Part shown: in pieces, positions 17,284 to 26,857 of the stretch | Layout of the letters: every line of letters begins with the position of its first letter | How positions within the stretch are numbered: the stretch's first letter is position 1 | Assembly: GCF_008000935.1 (NCBI RefSeq) | Contig: NZ_CP042831.1 | Coordinates: forward strand, 1,054,001 to 1,118,000 | Origin: Flavobacterium alkalisoli | GTDB taxonomy: Bacteria; Bacteroidota; Bacteroidia; Flavobacteriales; Flavobacteriaceae | Direction: 5' to 3' | DNA length: 64,000 nucleotides | Program-made: the position numbers and the translations under genes | Notes under the pieces: model-generated | What the model saw: the letters and a program-made list of their open reading frames with translations, nothing else | Told to the model about the DNA's origin: nothing | Databases searched by the model: none

Positions 17284-18444
17284 ATGAGCAAAGAAGTAAA
17301 AAGCGTAGAATACGGCTTAGAGAAAATATTTGAAGGGGCACAGGATTTCCTACCTCTTTTAGGTACAGATTATATTGAATTTTATGTGGGTAACGCTAAA
17401 CAGGCGGCTCATTATTATAAAACAGCATTCGGATTCCAGTCTCATGCTTATGCAGGACTTGAAACTGGGATGAAAGACAGGGCATCTTATGTGCTTAAGC
17501 AGGATAAAATCCGTTTAGTATTAACTACTCCTTTAACAGCAGATTCTCCACTTAACGATCATATCGTTAAACATGGTGACGGTGTTAAAATTGTAGCGCT
17601 TTGGGTAGAGGATGCAAGAAAATCATTTGAGGAAACTACTAAGAGAGGTGCTAAAGTATACATGGAGCCAACTGTTGAAACAGATGAGTTTGGTGAAGTG
17701 GTACGTGCAGGTATCTATACTTATGGGGAAACGGTACACATGTTTGTAGAGCGTAAAAACTACAAAGGTGCTTTCCTTCCGGGATATAAAGAATGGAAAT
17801 CTGATTATAACCCTGAGTCAACAGGTCTTAAATATGTAGACCACATGGTAGGTAACGTGGGTTGGAATGAAATGAATACATGGGTTAAATGGTATGAGGA
17901 TGTAATGGGATTTGTTAACTTCCTTTCGTTTGACGACAAACAAATACATACTGAGTACTCTGCGCTTATGAGTAAAGTAATGAGTAACGGTAACGGTAGG
18001 ATTAAGTTCCCTATCAACGAGCCTGCTGAAGGAGCAAAGAGATCTCAGATTGAAGAGTATCTTGATTTCTATGGTGGTCCCGGTGTACAGCACATTGCTA
18101 TCGCAACAGATGATATCATTAAAACAGTAAGTGCTCTTAAAGCAAGAGGGGTTGAATTTCTTTCTGCACCGCCACATGCTTATTATGAGGAAGTGCCAAA
18201 CCGTCTTGGTGATCACATGAGTATAATGAAAGAGGATATTAGCGTTTTAGAGAGCCTTGGTATCATGGTTGATGCCGATGAGGAAGGTTATTTATTACAG
18301 ATTTTCACTAAGCCGGTTGAAGACCGCCCAACACTTTTCTACGAAATAATTCAAAGAATGGGTGCAAGAGGCTTTGGTGCAGGTAACTTTAAAGCTCTGT
18401 TTGAGTCAATTGAGAGAGAACAGGCATTGAGAGGAACGCTATAA
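17284..18444 (+). CDS. hpd: 4-hydroxyphenylpyruvate dioxygenase
   Basis: HPPD converts 4-hydroxyphenylpyruvate to homogentisate, the substrate of the upstream hmgA product. The 386-residue protein has two VOC (vicinal oxygen chelate) domains. The catalytic C-terminal one carries the iron ligands His187 (YVDHMVGNV), His270 (GVQHIAIATDD) and Glu354 (TLFYEIIQR). The C-terminal lid (GARGFGAGNFKALFESIE) is complete. In the 66-base leader a short CTCC...GGAG hairpin near 17250 is the only structure I see. The next 306 bases hold a candidate small RNA and no further pathway gene. Confidence 0.97.
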   Translation: MSKEVKSVEYGLEKIFEGAQDFLPLLGTDYIEFYVGNAKQAAHYYKTAFGFQSHAYAGLETGMKDRASYVLKQDKIRLVLTTPLTADSPLNDHIVKHGDGVKIVALWVEDARKSFEETTKRGAKVYMEPTVETDEFGEVVRAGIYTYGETVHMFVERKNYKGAFLPGYKEWKSDYNPESTGLKYVDHMVGNVGWNEMNTWVKWYEDVMGFVNFLSFDDKQIHTEYSALMSKVMSNGNGRIKFPINEPAEGAKRSQIEEYLDFYGGPGVQHIAIATDDIIKTVSALKARGVEFLSAPPHAYYEEVPNRLGDHMSIMKEDISVLESLGIMVDADEEGYLLQIFTKPVEDRPTLFYEIIQRMGARGFGAGNFKALFESIEREQALRGTL

Positions 18445-18554
18445 AACTGCATTAAAATTTAACTATTGATAATTTTAGACTATCAAAAGGCTATTTTTTT
18501 GAGGAATATGTGTTAAAGTAAAAATTTAACAAATAATTTTTCAATAAAAGTGAA

Positions 18555-18562
18555 TACATTTG
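18555..18562 (+). promoter_or_regulatory. TACATTTG promoter -7 element
   Basis: TACATTTG fits the Bacteroidetes -7 consensus TAnnTTTG exactly. A matching TTTG at the -33 distance is not visible, only T-rich sequence. It would start transcription near 18568, heading toward the terminator at 18651. Confidence 0.5.
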
Positions 18563-18568
18563 CACTCG

Positions 18569-18682
18569 CAAAAAAGGAGGTATAGTTAACTCACTTTTTG
18601 TAAAGTAATTTTTCATAATTTATAGTTTTTTGGTTGGTTAATAGCATAAAAACCCGGTCATTAATTTTGACTGGGTTTTTTT
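18569..18682 (+). ncRNA. candidate small RNA of about 114 nt
   Basis: The interval between hpd and the DUF3108 gene has an exact TAnnTTTG box at 18555-18562 and a terminator at 18651-18682, with no convincing reading frame between them. The predicted RNA begins with an A-run followed by AAGGAGGT at about 18573-18580, a perfect match to the Shine-Dalgarno consensus, yet no ATG, GTG or TTG start sits at a workable distance. It then becomes AT-rich. It could be a regulatory RNA, a decayed leader, or a remnant of a lost gene. The 5' end is inferred from the promoter only. Confidence 0.4.
18651..18682 (+). terminator. rho-independent terminator
   Basis: The stem AACCCGGTCA / TGACTGGGTT (10 pairs, one G-T) with a seven-base loop is followed by an unbroken T-run. 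It ends whatever is transcribed after hpd and insulates the DUF3108 operon. Confidence 0.85.
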
Positions 18683-18750
18683 GTTTATTATTTTTGGAAC
18701 GAATATTGCAAAAATACAGTTGTAAAAACACCAAAATTTAGAAAATTGCT

Positions 18751-19518
18751 ATGAAAAAGTTAATGACAGTTCTTTTGTTCTTTACAATCTGTAATGTCTT
18801 TTCCCAAAGTGCCTTTTCTACGGGCGAGTATTTTAAGTTCCGTATTCACTACGGAATTGTAAATGCCGGCTATGCCACTCTTGAGGTAAAGGATGCGGTT
18901 AAGAACAACAAGAAAGTGCACCATGTTGTGGGCAAGGGTTATACCACGGGTATGACAAAATTCTTTTTTAAGGTAGAGGACAACTACCAAAGTTATTTTG
19001 ATAAAGAAACCGGCAGGCCTTATCAGTTTGTAAGAAAAATAGATGAGGGTGGTTATACTAAAAATCAGGAAGGCTTTTTTAATCAGGGTAACAATACCGT
19101 TACGGTAAACGATTACAAGAACGATACTAAAAAAACATTTACAGTTCCTAATAATGTACAGGACATCGTGTCAGTATTTTATTATTTAAGGAATCATCCT
19201 GACGTGAGTGATCTTAAGACGGGAGAGTCTATTGCTGTAGATATGTTTTTTGATGATGAGGTGACGAAGTTTAAGTTAAAATTCCTTGGGCGAGAGGATT
19301 TAAAGACTAAATTTGGGACCGTTTCTGCAATGATATTCAGACCCTATGTTCAGGCAGGTCGTGTATTTAAGGAGGAGGAGAGTTTAACTGTCTGGATTTC
19401 AGACGATGAAAACAGAATTCCTTTACGAATTAAGGCCGAACTGGCGGTGGGTTCCCTAAAGGCAGATTTAGATGAATATAAAGGGCTTAGCCACTCTTTT
19501 AAAATAAAATCGAAGTAA
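18751..19518 (+). CDS. DUF3108 domain protein, secreted
   Basis: This 255-residue protein starts with a signal peptide (MKKLMTVLLFFTICNVFSQ). It then shows the DUF3108 pattern: a GEYFKFRIHYGIVNAGYATL opening, many beta strands, and a C-terminal section with LTVWISDDENRIPLRIKAEL. DUF3108 proteins are periplasmic and beta-rich, with no settled function. A link to cell-envelope upkeep is often suggested but I cannot show it here. Only six bases separate the stop from kynA, and the spacing to later genes is also short, so DUF3108, kynA, the M23 peptidase and pgi probably form one operon that ends at the 23401 terminator. Confidence 0.88.
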   Translation: MKKLMTVLLFFTICNVFSQSAFSTGEYFKFRIHYGIVNAGYATLEVKDAVKNNKKVHHVVGKGYTTGMTKFFFKVEDNYQSYFDKETGRPYQFVRKIDEGGYTKNQEGFFNQGNNTVTVNDYKNDTKKTFTVPNNVQDIVSVFYYLRNHPDVSDLKTGESIAVDMFFDDEVTKFKLKFLGREDLKTKFGTVSAMIFRPYVQAGRVFKEEESLTVWISDDENRIPLRIKAELAVGSLKADLDEYKGLSHSFKIKSK

Positions 19519-19524
19519 AACAAA

Positions 19525-20457
19525 ATGGATATTACACCCGCAATAAAGCAACAGCTTGACGAACTTGATGAAAAATTTAAGGCCTTAAACCAAAAGACCG
19601 AAACCCATTTGGAGGGACTTCGTTGGGCCAAGCCAATTACCTATTGGGATTACATTCAAACCGATGCATTATTAAACCTGCAAATCCAAAGGACTACGCT
19701 TCCGGATGAGATGGTTTTTATTATGTATCATCAGGTAAACGAGCTGCTGTTTAAAATGATATTGTGGGAAGTGGAACAGCTTTGCCATACCGAAAAACCG
19801 GAAACAGCTTACTTTACAGAGAAGCTTATGCGCATAAGCCGTTACTTTGATATGCTAACCACTTCGTTTACCATTATGGGAGACGGTATGGAGGTAGATC
19901 AGTACATGAAGTTCAGGAATACCCTAACTCCTGCAAGTGGTTTCCAGAGCGCTCAATACCGCTTAATTGAATTTGCTTCTACAGATCTTATAAACCTTAT
20001 AGATTACAGATACAGGGCTACTATAGACAGGAATACTCCGTATGAACATGCATTGGAGCACCTGTACTGGCAGGCAGCCGGTAAAGATTATAAAACCGGA
20101 GAGAAGTCATACCTGTTAAGCGAATTTGAGAAAAAATACAAAGGCGAGTTCCTTCACTTTATGGAAGAGTACAATACCATAAACATCTGGAGGAAATTTA
20201 AGCAGCTGCCGGATGAAGCACAAAATGATGCTACACTGGTTAAGGCAATGCGCCATTATGATTATACGGTAAACGTAACCTGGGTTATGGGGCATTACAA
20301 CACTGCAAAAAAATACATTGAGAGTGTTGCCGGGCCTCAGGAAGCCACAGGAGGAAGCGACTGGAAAAAGTATATGCATCCTAAATACCAGAGAAGGATA
20401 TTTTTCCCTGAACTATGGAGTGAGGAGGAATTGAAGCACTGGGGAGAAAACGTATAA
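19525..20457 (+). CDS. kynA: tryptophan 2,3-dioxygenase
   Basis: TDO is a haem enzyme that inserts O2 into tryptophan to give N-formylkynurenine, the first step of the kynurenine route. The 310-residue protein is mostly helical. It shows LRWAKPITYWDYIQTDALL near residues 31-49 and the substrate-binding HQVNELLFKMILWE. The haem-ligand region is WVMGHYNTAKKYI with His257 as the likely proximal ligand, followed by the conserved EATGGSDWKKY loop. The gene lies in an operon with a DUF3108 gene upstream and a peptidase gene downstream. Formamidase and kynureninase are not in this window. Confidence 0.95.
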   Translation: MDITPAIKQQLDELDEKFKALNQKTETHLEGLRWAKPITYWDYIQTDALLNLQIQRTTLPDEMVFIMYHQVNELLFKMILWEVEQLCHTEKPETAYFTEKLMRISRYFDMLTTSFTIMGDGMEVDQYMKFRNTLTPASGFQSAQYRLIEFASTDLINLIDYRYRATIDRNTPYEHALEHLYWQAAGKDYKTGEKSYLLSEFEKKYKGEFLHFMEEYNTINIWRKFKQLPDEAQNDATLVKAMRHYDYTVNVTWVMGHYNTAKKYIESVAGPQEATGGSDWKKYMHPKYQRRIFFPELWSEEELKHWGENV

Positions 20458-20478
20458 TAACCGTATAAAACATCAAAA

Positions 20479-21720
20479 TTGAGATATCTTACTTTCATAT
20501 TATTATTAACTACTTTAATTGCGTGTAACAACAAAAAGGAAGAGGAAAAGATACCAGAACCTGTAGCAAAGAAAGAGGTTAAAATAATAAAAGAGTTTGG
20601 CTTTGCGGTAGACAGCTTTCAGGTAGTGCACGACACTATAAGGAGTGGTGATACCTTTGGGGCATTACTTGCAAAACAGAATTTTGATGCAGCTGCCATA
20701 CACAATATAACCGAAAAAATAAGGGATACCTTTAACCTAAGGGATATACGTGTAGGTAAGCCCTATACACTTTTTAAAGATAAAAACGCACCGAATGACT
20801 TAATGGTGTTTGTTTATGAACCTGATAAGTTGAGTTATTATGTAGTTGACTTAAGGGATTCTGTTGTAGTACATAAAAAGAAACGCCCTGTAACGGTTAA
20901 ACGCAGGATTATAGCGGGAGAAATTGAAGGTTCGCTTGCAGGTACTTTAGATAAAGAAGGGGTAGGGCCGGCAGTGGCTCAGGAACTTTCGGAGATTTAT
21001 GCCTGGAGTGTCGATTTCTTCAGGATACAAAAAGGTGATAAGTTTGGTGTAATTATAAACGAGACATACATTAGCGATACCATTTATGCCGGTATTAAAA
21101 ATATAGAAGCATCTTTCTTTGAATATAAGGGAGATAAAATATATGCTTTCCCTTTTAAGCAGGACACCCTTGCAAAAACCTACGATTATTACGATCAGGA
21201 CGGTAAGGCCTTAAAGAGTATGTTCCTTAAGGCACCGCTTAAATTTAGCCGTATAAGTTCGCGCTTTTCACCAAAACGTTTCCACCCCGTTCAAAAAAGA
21301 TGGAAAGCTCATAACGGTACCGATTATGCCGCACCTACTGGAACACCTATTATGGCTACTGCCCACGGTGTTGTAGAAAGGGCAGGATATACATCGGGTA
21401 ACGGTAACTATGTGAAAATAAAACACAATAATACTTACTCTACACAGTACCTGCACATGTCTAAGATTTTAGTAAAAACAGGACAAAGGGTAAGCCAGGG
21501 ACAAATTATAGGTAAGGTAGGTAGTACAGGACTTGCAACGGGACCTCACGTTTGCTATCGTTTCTGGAAAAATGGAGTACAGGTAGATGCGCTTAAGCAG
21601 AAGTTTACCAGCTCAGAACCTATGAAGAAGGAACATTTGCCGCGATATGAGGCTTATATGCAGCCTTTAAAGAAAGAACTTGACAGTATCTCAAACCTCA
21701 AATTTAATAATAATAAGTAA
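20479..21720 (+). CDS. M23 family peptidase lipoprotein with HxC metal motif
   Basis: This is a lipoprotein with a LytM-type metallopeptidase domain, expected to trim peptidoglycan cross-links in the periplasm. The start is TTG at 20479. No in-frame ATG lies between the previous stop at 20458 and this codon, and TTG gives a good lipoprotein signal with lipobox LIAC (Cys16). A LysM/OapA-like N-terminal part ([17 protein letters not shown]) precedes the M23 domain. The first zinc motif is complete (His278 and Asp282 in HNGTDYAAP). The second, normally HxH, reads GPHVCYRFW, so His357 is followed by Cys359. Cysteine can bind zinc, so activity is not excluded. The stop overlaps the pgi start by one base. 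Confidence 0.88.
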   Translation: MRYLTFILLLTTLIACNNKKEEEKIPEPVAKKEVKIIKEFGFAVDSFQVVHDTIRSGDTFGALLAKQNFDAAAIHNITEKIRDTFNLRDIRVGKPYTLFKDKNAPNDLMVFVYEPDKLSYYVVDLRDSVVVHKKKRPVTVKRRIIAGEIEGSLAGTLDKEGVGPAVAQELSEIYAWSVDFFRIQKGDKFGVIINETYISDTIYAGIKNIEASFFEYKGDKIYAFPFKQDTLAKTYDYYDQDGKALKSMFLKAPLKFSRISSRFSPKRFHPVQKRWKAHNGTDYAAPTGTPIMATAHGVVERAGYTSGNGNYVKIKHNNTYSTQYLHMSKILVKTGQRVSQGQIIGKVGSTGLATGPHVCYRFWKNGVQVDALKQKFTSSEPMKKEHLPRYEAYMQPLKKELDSISNLKFNNNK

Positions 21721-23366
21721 TGGCAATGGAAAATATCAATCCAACAGGTACCGCAGCCTGGAAGGAATTACAAAAGCACTATGCCGATATGCAGAATGCT
21801 TCCATGCAGGAGATGTTTGCCGCTGATAAGAACAGGAGCGAAAAGTTCCATATTCAGTGGAATAACTTTTTAGTAGATTACTCAAAAAACATCGTTAACG
21901 AACAAACTTTAGGCCTTTTAGTAAAACTGGCAGGCGAATCGGGTCTTGCAGGAGCAATTGAAAGCTACTTTGCAGGAGATGCTATTAACAGGACAGAAAA
22001 CAGGGCAGTGCTTCATACCGCATTAAGAGCACCGCAAACTGCAGATGTAAAAGTTGATGGCGAGAATGTAATGCCGGAAGTTTTTTCGGTAAAGAGTAAA
22101 ATTCAGGAGTTTTGTAACGGTGTTATAAACGGAACCCGTAAAGGATATACAGGAAAAACATTTACCGATGTGGTAAACATTGGGATTGGGGGTAGCGACT
22201 TAGGTCCTGCTATGGTAGTGGAAGCTATGGCTTATTACCGTAACCATTTAAATGTACGTTTTATATCAAATGTAGATGGCGACCATGTAATGGAAAGCCT
22301 TAAAGGCCTTAATCCTGAAACTACACTTTTTGTAATTGTATCTAAAACCTTTACAACTCAGGAAACACTTTCTAATGCACAAACGGTAAGGGAATGGTTC
22401 CTTAAGTCGGGTTCGCAGCAGGATGTGGCCAAACATTTTGTTGCTGTATCTACTAATATTGGTAAAGTTACCGAGTTTGGTATCGATGAGAATAACATTT
22501 TCCCTATGTGGGATTGGGTAGGCGGACGTTTCTCTTTATGGAGTGCGGTGGGTCTTTCCATAAGCCTTTCTGTAGGGTTTGATAATTTTGATAAGTTACT
22601 GAAAGGTGCCCATGATATGGACGAGCACTTCAGGACAGCACAGCATGATAAAAACATTCCGGTAGTACTTGCTTTATTAAGCATTTGGTACAACAATTTC
22701 TTTGGTGCCGAGAGTGAAGCATTAATACCTTACACACAATACCTGCAAAAACTGGCTCCATACCTGCAACAGGGTATAATGGAAAGTAACGGTAAGAGTG
22801 TAGACCGTAACGGTAATCCGGTAGATTATCAAACGGGTACTATTATTTGGGGAGAGCCGGGAACTAATTCTCAGCATGCTTTCTTCCAGTTAATACACCA
22901 AGGGACTAAACTTATCCCGACTGATTTTATTGGTTTTGTGGCTCCGCTACATGGAAACAAGGACCATCATGATAAACTGATGTCTAACTTCTTTGCGCAA
23001 ACTGAGGCATTACTTAACGGTAAGACAGAAGCTCAGGTTAAGGCAGAGTTTGCCAAGCAGGGGATAGATGGCGATAAAGCGGCATTTTTACTTCCGTTTA
23101 AGGTGTTTACAGGTAATAAGCCTACAAATACTCTTTTGATTGATAAACTGACTCCAGAGGCCTTAGGTTCGCTTATAGCATTATATGAACACAAGATATT
23201 TGTTCAGGGTGTTATATGGAATATCTTTAGCTACGACCAGTGGGGTGTGGAATTAGGAAAACAGCTGGCTAACTCTATTTTAGATGAGATTAATTCCGGG
23301 GACGTAAAACAGCACGATAATTCTACCGAATTCCTGTTAAAATACTTCCTTAAAAACAGAAAATAA
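21720..23366 (+). CDS. pgi: glucose-6-phosphate isomerase
   Basis: Pgi interconverts glucose-6-phosphate and fructose-6-phosphate in glycolysis and gluconeogenesis. The 548-residue protein has the two SIS-type sugar-isomerase subdomains. It shows [14 protein letters not shown] (phosphate loop), [17 protein letters not shown], and the C-terminal signature region [20 protein letters not shown] with [12 protein letters not shown] keep the ATG at 21720, which overlaps the preceding TAA as TAATG. An ATG two codons later is equally possible. The gene ends the operon, 34 bases before a strong terminator. Confidence 0.97.
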   Translation: MAMENINPTGTAAWKELQKHYADMQNASMQEMFAADKNRSEKFHIQWNNFLVDYSKNIVNEQTLGLLVKLAGESGLAGAIESYFAGDAINRTENRAVLHTALRAPQTADVKVDGENVMPEVFSVKSKIQEFCNGVINGTRKGYTGKTFTDVVNIGIGGSDLGPAMVVEAMAYYRNHLNVRFISNVDGDHVMESLKGLNPETTLFVIVSKTFTTQETLSNAQTVREWFLKSGSQQDVAKHFVAVSTNIGKVTEFGIDENNIFPMWDWVGGRFSLWSAVGLSISLSVGFDNFDKLLKGAHDMDEHFRTAQHDKNIPVVLALLSIWYNNFFGAESEALIPYTQYLQKLAPYLQQGIMESNGKSVDRNGNPVDYQTGTIIWGEPGTNSQHAFFQLIHQGTKLIPTDFIGFVAPLHGNKDHHDKLMSNFFAQTEALLNGKTEAQVKAEFAKQGIDGDKAAFLLPFKVFTGNKPTNTLLIDKLTPEALGSLIALYEHKIFVQGVIWNIFSYDQWGVELGKQLANSILDEINSGDVKQHDNSTEFLLKYFLKNRK

Positions 23367-23400
23367 CACACTGTAGCTTTAATAAGTTATGTATAAAACA

Positions 23401-23432
23401 AAAGCCCGAATATCAATTCGGGCTTTTTTTAT
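23401..23432 (+). terminator. rho-independent terminator after pgi
   Basis: The perfect 10-bp stem AAAGCCCGAA / TTCGGGCTTT with a six-base loop is followed by a T-run. Confidence 0.92.
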
Positions 23433-23473
23433 GCCTAAATCAAAAAAATCAGGTTACCATTCTGCAAATAAAA

Positions 23474-23491
23474 GTTTACCTCTAGGTAAAC
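23474..23491. promoter_or_regulatory. palindromic operator candidate upstream of the TonB receptor
   Basis: GTTTACCTCTAGGTAAAC is a perfect inverted repeat with 8-bp arms and a 2-bp centre. A related but shorter palindrome, TAACCTGAGGTTA, lies at 23578-23590, closer to the receptor start. The symmetry and the position in the promoter region suggest a dimeric regulator, whose identity I cannot tell. Confidence 0.4.
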
Positions 23492-23637
23492 GTATAATGA
23501 GGTTTTTAAAGTTTTTTTAAACTAATAGTTTACTGGTTATCAATATATTGTAAATACAGGTGTATTTAATAATTGCTTAACCTGAGGTTAGAGGTAAAAC
23601 ACAAATTTTGCGCTCAAACTTAAACACACGCGTAAAA

Positions 23638-26229
23638 ATGAAGAATTTTAAAACCTTGTTATTCACTTTTTCTATGCTTATGCTTGGAGTAGTTGCATTT
23701 GCTCAGGAAACTATTACAGGTACAGTTATCGATGGCGATACTAACTTACCTTTAACTGCAGCTAACGTTTTTGTTAGAGGTACATCGGAAGGGACTACAG
23801 CTAATGTAGATGGTGTATTTACACTTAAAACGAGCAGGACTTCGGGAGATCTTTTAATCTCTTTTGTTGGTTATGAAACCAAAGTTGTTCCGTTTACAAT
23901 CAATGCGGGACAAACACTTAATATCGGTTCTATAACACTACTTACAGATTCTGAAGAACTGGAAGCCGTTGTTATAGTAGGAGCCGGGGTTATTGATATG
24001 GAGGAAGACAGGAAAACTCCTGTTGCCGTATCTAAAATAAGCTATAAAGAAATTCAGCAGAAATCAGGAAGCCAGGATTTTCCTGAGGTTATGAAAAACA
24101 CTCCGTCTGTATACGTTGCGAGTCAGGCAGGAGGTTTTGGTGATTCAAAAGTATATGTACGTGGTTTTGACCAGACAAATACTGCATTCTTATTAAACGG
24201 TCAGCCAATAAACGGTATGGAAGACGGTAACATGTACTGGTCTAACTGGAGCGGTATGACAGATGTTGCAAGCTCTGTACAGGTGCAAAGAGGTTTAGGT
24301 TCTTCTAAACTTGCTATTTCATCTGTGGGTGGTACGGTAAACATTGTTACAAAAGCTACTCAGTTAAGAGAAGGTGGTTTTGCACAGTCTACAATAGGAA
24401 ATAACAATTTCATTAAAAATACGGTATCATACAACACAGGTATGATGGAAAACGGGTGGGGTTTTAGTGCCCTTCTTACTAAATGGAGTGGCGACGGTTA
24501 CAACCGCGGTACTTATGGTGAGGGACAAAACTATTTTATATCTGCAGGATATAAAGCAAATGAAAAACACCTTTTCAACTTCCTTATTTTTGGTGCACCA
24601 CAATGGCATGACCAAAACTTCACTAAATCTATCTCAAGTTATTTAACTAACGGTAGAAAATATAACAACAATTACGGTTATTATAACGGTGATTATATGT
24701 CGGAGAGAAGAAATTACTACCATAAGCCGGTAGCTAACTTTAACTGGGATTTTACTATTAACGATGCAATGCAGCTTTCTACAGTATTATATGCTTCATG
24801 GGGTCGTGGTGGCGGAACCGGAAACTGGGGTAGCGGTAGAGTAAGAACTGCAGATGGTCATGTTGATTTTGATGCTATTGCAGAGAACAATGCTGCTCTT
24901 CCGGGAGCTATAGGTTCACTGGGTAATGGTGCTTATGCAATTCGTAACTCAGTTAACAACCACGCCTGGTATGGTTTGGTTTCTAACTTTAACCATAAGC
25001 TTACAGATAATCTTAGCTATAATGCAGGTGTCGATTTAAGAACTTATAAAGGAGATCACTATAGAACAATCAACCATTTCTTAGGTCTTAACGGATGGGA
25101 AACAACAGATAATGCACAATATCCAGGTGGATATATTGTAACAGATGCATTTAGTGCAAAACCTTGGAGCTCTTTATTTGATAAAGCAGATGACGACCAA
25201 AAAGTAAACTATGATTATAGTGAGAGAATTAGCTACGGAGGTGTTTTCGGGCAGGTTGAATATGCTACAGATTCTTTCTCTGCATATTTTCAGGGAGCTG
25301 TATCTACACAATCTCATATTCGTTGGGACAGATTTGGTTATGTAGAGGCTGAAGAAGAATCTCCTAAGGTAAACAATACAGGTTTCAATATTAAAGGAGG
25401 TGTAAGCTATAGCATTAACGAAAACCATACTTTCTTTGGTAATGCAGGTTATTATTCAAGACAGCCGTACCACGATAATATCTACCTTAATTTTGGTAAC
25501 GATGTAAACCCATTAACTGAAAATGAAAAGGTAACCGGTCTTGAGTTAGGTTACAGGTTAAGAACCCAGTTTATAGATGCTAACGTAAACCTTTACAGAA
25601 CTACATGGGAAGATCGTGTAACGACAACTTCAGATGAGGATGAAATTAGTGGAGACAGAATCTATTTTAATAACTCCGGTGTGGTACAATTACACAAAGG
25701 TATAGAGGTTGATTTTGCAGCACATCCGTTTACATTCCTTGATGTTAAAGGTTTCGGGTCGTTTGGTGACTGGACTTATGACGATAACATTTATCAGAGA
25801 ACTTTTGATCAGAATCAAAATCTTCTTGATGAAGAGATTGTTGATGTAGAAGGTGGTAAAGTAGGTGGAGGTGCACAAACTACTTACGGATTTGGATTAG
25901 TGTACAGAGCTACAGGAAGACTATCTGTTGATGTAGACTGGAGAAACTACGATAACCTTTACAGTACTGCCGTAGTGAAAAATAATATTCAATTACCTTC
26001 TTTTGATGTTTTTGATGCAGGAGCTACTTACAAACTTACATTCCCTGAAACATCTTTAACGTTCCGATTAAATGTGAACAACGTTTTTGGAGAAGTTTAC
26101 ATGTCTGAAATGACATCGGCTAACCCGGTTGAAGACGGAGATGACTCTTACAAAGGGATTAACGTTAGTAATAACGTGTTCTTTGGTAACGGTACTACCT
26201 GGAACTTTGGTATGAGATTTAATTTCTAA
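23638..26229 (+). CDS. TonB-dependent outer-membrane receptor
   Basis: This is a TonB-gated outer-membrane transporter of 863 residues. I use the ATG at 23638 (MKNFKTLLFTFSMLMLG), which gives a clean signal peptide ending AFAQ. An upstream TTG at 23608 would only prepend a charged stretch. After the signal comes a CarboxypepD_reg-like domain (about residues 22-105, TGTVIDGDTNLPL). The plug follows (about 120-240, with YVRGFDQTNTAFLLNG), then a large barrel ending TTWNFGMRFNF. No SusD partner follows, so it is not a standard polysaccharide-utilisation pair. The ligand is unknown. Palindromes upstream hint at a specific regulator. Confidence 0.92.
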   Translation: MKNFKTLLFTFSMLMLGVVAFAQETITGTVIDGDTNLPLTAANVFVRGTSEGTTANVDGVFTLKTSRTSGDLLISFVGYETKVVPFTINAGQTLNIGSITLLTDSEELEAVVIVGAGVIDMEEDRKTPVAVSKISYKEIQQKSGSQDFPEVMKNTPSVYVASQAGGFGDSKVYVRGFDQTNTAFLLNGQPINGMEDGNMYWSNWSGMTDVASSVQVQRGLGSSKLAISSVGGTVNIVTKATQLREGGFAQSTIGNNNFIKNTVSYNTGMMENGWGFSALLTKWSGDGYNRGTYGEGQNYFISAGYKANEKHLFNFLIFGAPQWHDQNFTKSISSYLTNGRKYNNNYGYYNGDYMSERRNYYHKPVANFNWDFTINDAMQLSTVLYASWGRGGGTGNWGSGRVRTADGHVDFDAIAENNAALPGAIGSLGNGAYAIRNSVNNHAWYGLVSNFNHKLTDNLSYNAGVDLRTYKGDHYRTINHFLGLNGWETTDNAQYPGGYIVTDAFSAKPWSSLFDKADDDQKVNYDYSERISYGGVFGQVEYATDSFSAYFQGAVSTQSHIRWDRFGYVEAEEESPKVNNTGFNIKGGVSYSINENHTFFGNAGYYSRQPYHDNIYLNFGNDVNPLTENEKVTGLELGYRLRTQFIDANVNLYRTTWEDRVTTTSDEDEISGDRIYFNNSGVVQLHKGIEVDFAAHPFTFLDVKGFGSFGDWTYDDNIYQRTFDQNQNLLDEEIVDVEGGKVGGGAQTTYGFGLVYRATGRLSVDVDWRNYDNLYSTAVVKNNIQLPSFDVFDAGATYKLTFPETSLTFRLNVNNVFGEVYMSEMTSANPVEDGDDSYKGINVSNNVFFGNGTTWNFGMRFNF

Positions 26230-26257
26230 TTATACAGCAGGATTATTTAATTTCACC

Positions 26258-26280
26258 GAGCCCCGCTTTAAGCGGGGCTC
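26258..26280 (+). terminator. rho-independent terminator after the TonB receptor
   Basis: A GC-rich 9-bp perfect stem (GAGCCCCGC / GCGGGGCTC) with loop TTTAA is followed by ATTTTTAT. Confidence 0.9.
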
Positions 26281-26341
26281 ATTTTTATGATTTATGCAAT
26301 GATAAAATTCCTATTTTTGTAGGAAACAAAAACTAACTTTT

Positions 26342-26782
26342 ATGTACGATTCCGTTTTCGAATTACACTCTTACTGGGCTTTTGCCGCACTTGGACTTTT
26401 ATTAATTGCAACTTTAAATGCCTTTGCGGGTTTATCTTCTAAAAGGGCTTTTACTCCAAAAGACAGGAAAATATCAATGATTGCACTTATATTTTCACAC
26501 ATACAGTTATTGTTGGGAATAGTGCTTTATTTTGTTTCGCCTTATTTGCAAACAGCTAAAGACGCAGGAATGGGAGCTGTAATGAAAGACAGTACATTAA
26601 GATTATATCTTGTAGAACATCCGGTTGTTAATATTATTGCAATTGTACTAATTACTATAGGTTGGTCTAAACATAAAAAAACAGAAGACAGCCAGGCTAA
26701 GTTTAAAAAAATTGGTTGGATGTATGCAATAGCATTCCTGCTTTTACTAAGCAGAATTCCATGGAGTGCATGGTTATCATAA
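26342..26782 (+). CDS. small four-helix membrane protein (often named cytochrome b-like)
   Basis: This 146-residue protein has four hydrophobic segments near residues 12-32, 45-65, 92-110 and 125-143. Histidines lie close to the membrane helices (ELHSYWAF, FSHIQLL, VEHPVVNII). Flavobacterial homologues are commonly labelled cytochrome b, which fits paired histidines within a four-helix bundle. I see no CxxCH motif, and haem binding is unproven. It stands alone between two terminators, so it is probably transcribed on its own. Confidence 0.7.
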   Translation: MYDSVFELHSYWAFAALGLLLIATLNAFAGLSSKRAFTPKDRKISMIALIFSHIQLLLGIVLYFVSPYLQTAKDAGMGAVMKDSTLRLYLVEHPVVNIIAIVLITIGWSKHKKTEDSQAKFKKIGWMYAIAFLLLLSRIPWSAWLS

Positions 26783-26791
26783 AAAATATAT

Positions 26792-26814
26792 AGGCCGCTT
26801 TGCGGCCTTTTTTA
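26792..26814 (+). terminator. rho-independent terminator
   Basis: The stem AGGCCGC / GCGGCCT with loop TTT is followed by TTTTTTA, 9 bases after the membrane-protein stop. Confidence 0.88.
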
Positions 26815-26857
26815 TTTTGTGGCATTTAATTTGCTGCAAAGGGATAAATTTTTGTGT

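Noticed and set aside
17818..18216. 132-codon minus-strand frame opposite hpd
   Set aside because: It lies within the conserved dioxygenase gene and has a random, Cys/His-rich composition typical of an antisense frame.
23608..23637. Longer N-terminus for the TonB receptor from a TTG
   Set aside because: It adds a charged stretch in front of a good signal peptide that begins at the ATG 23638.
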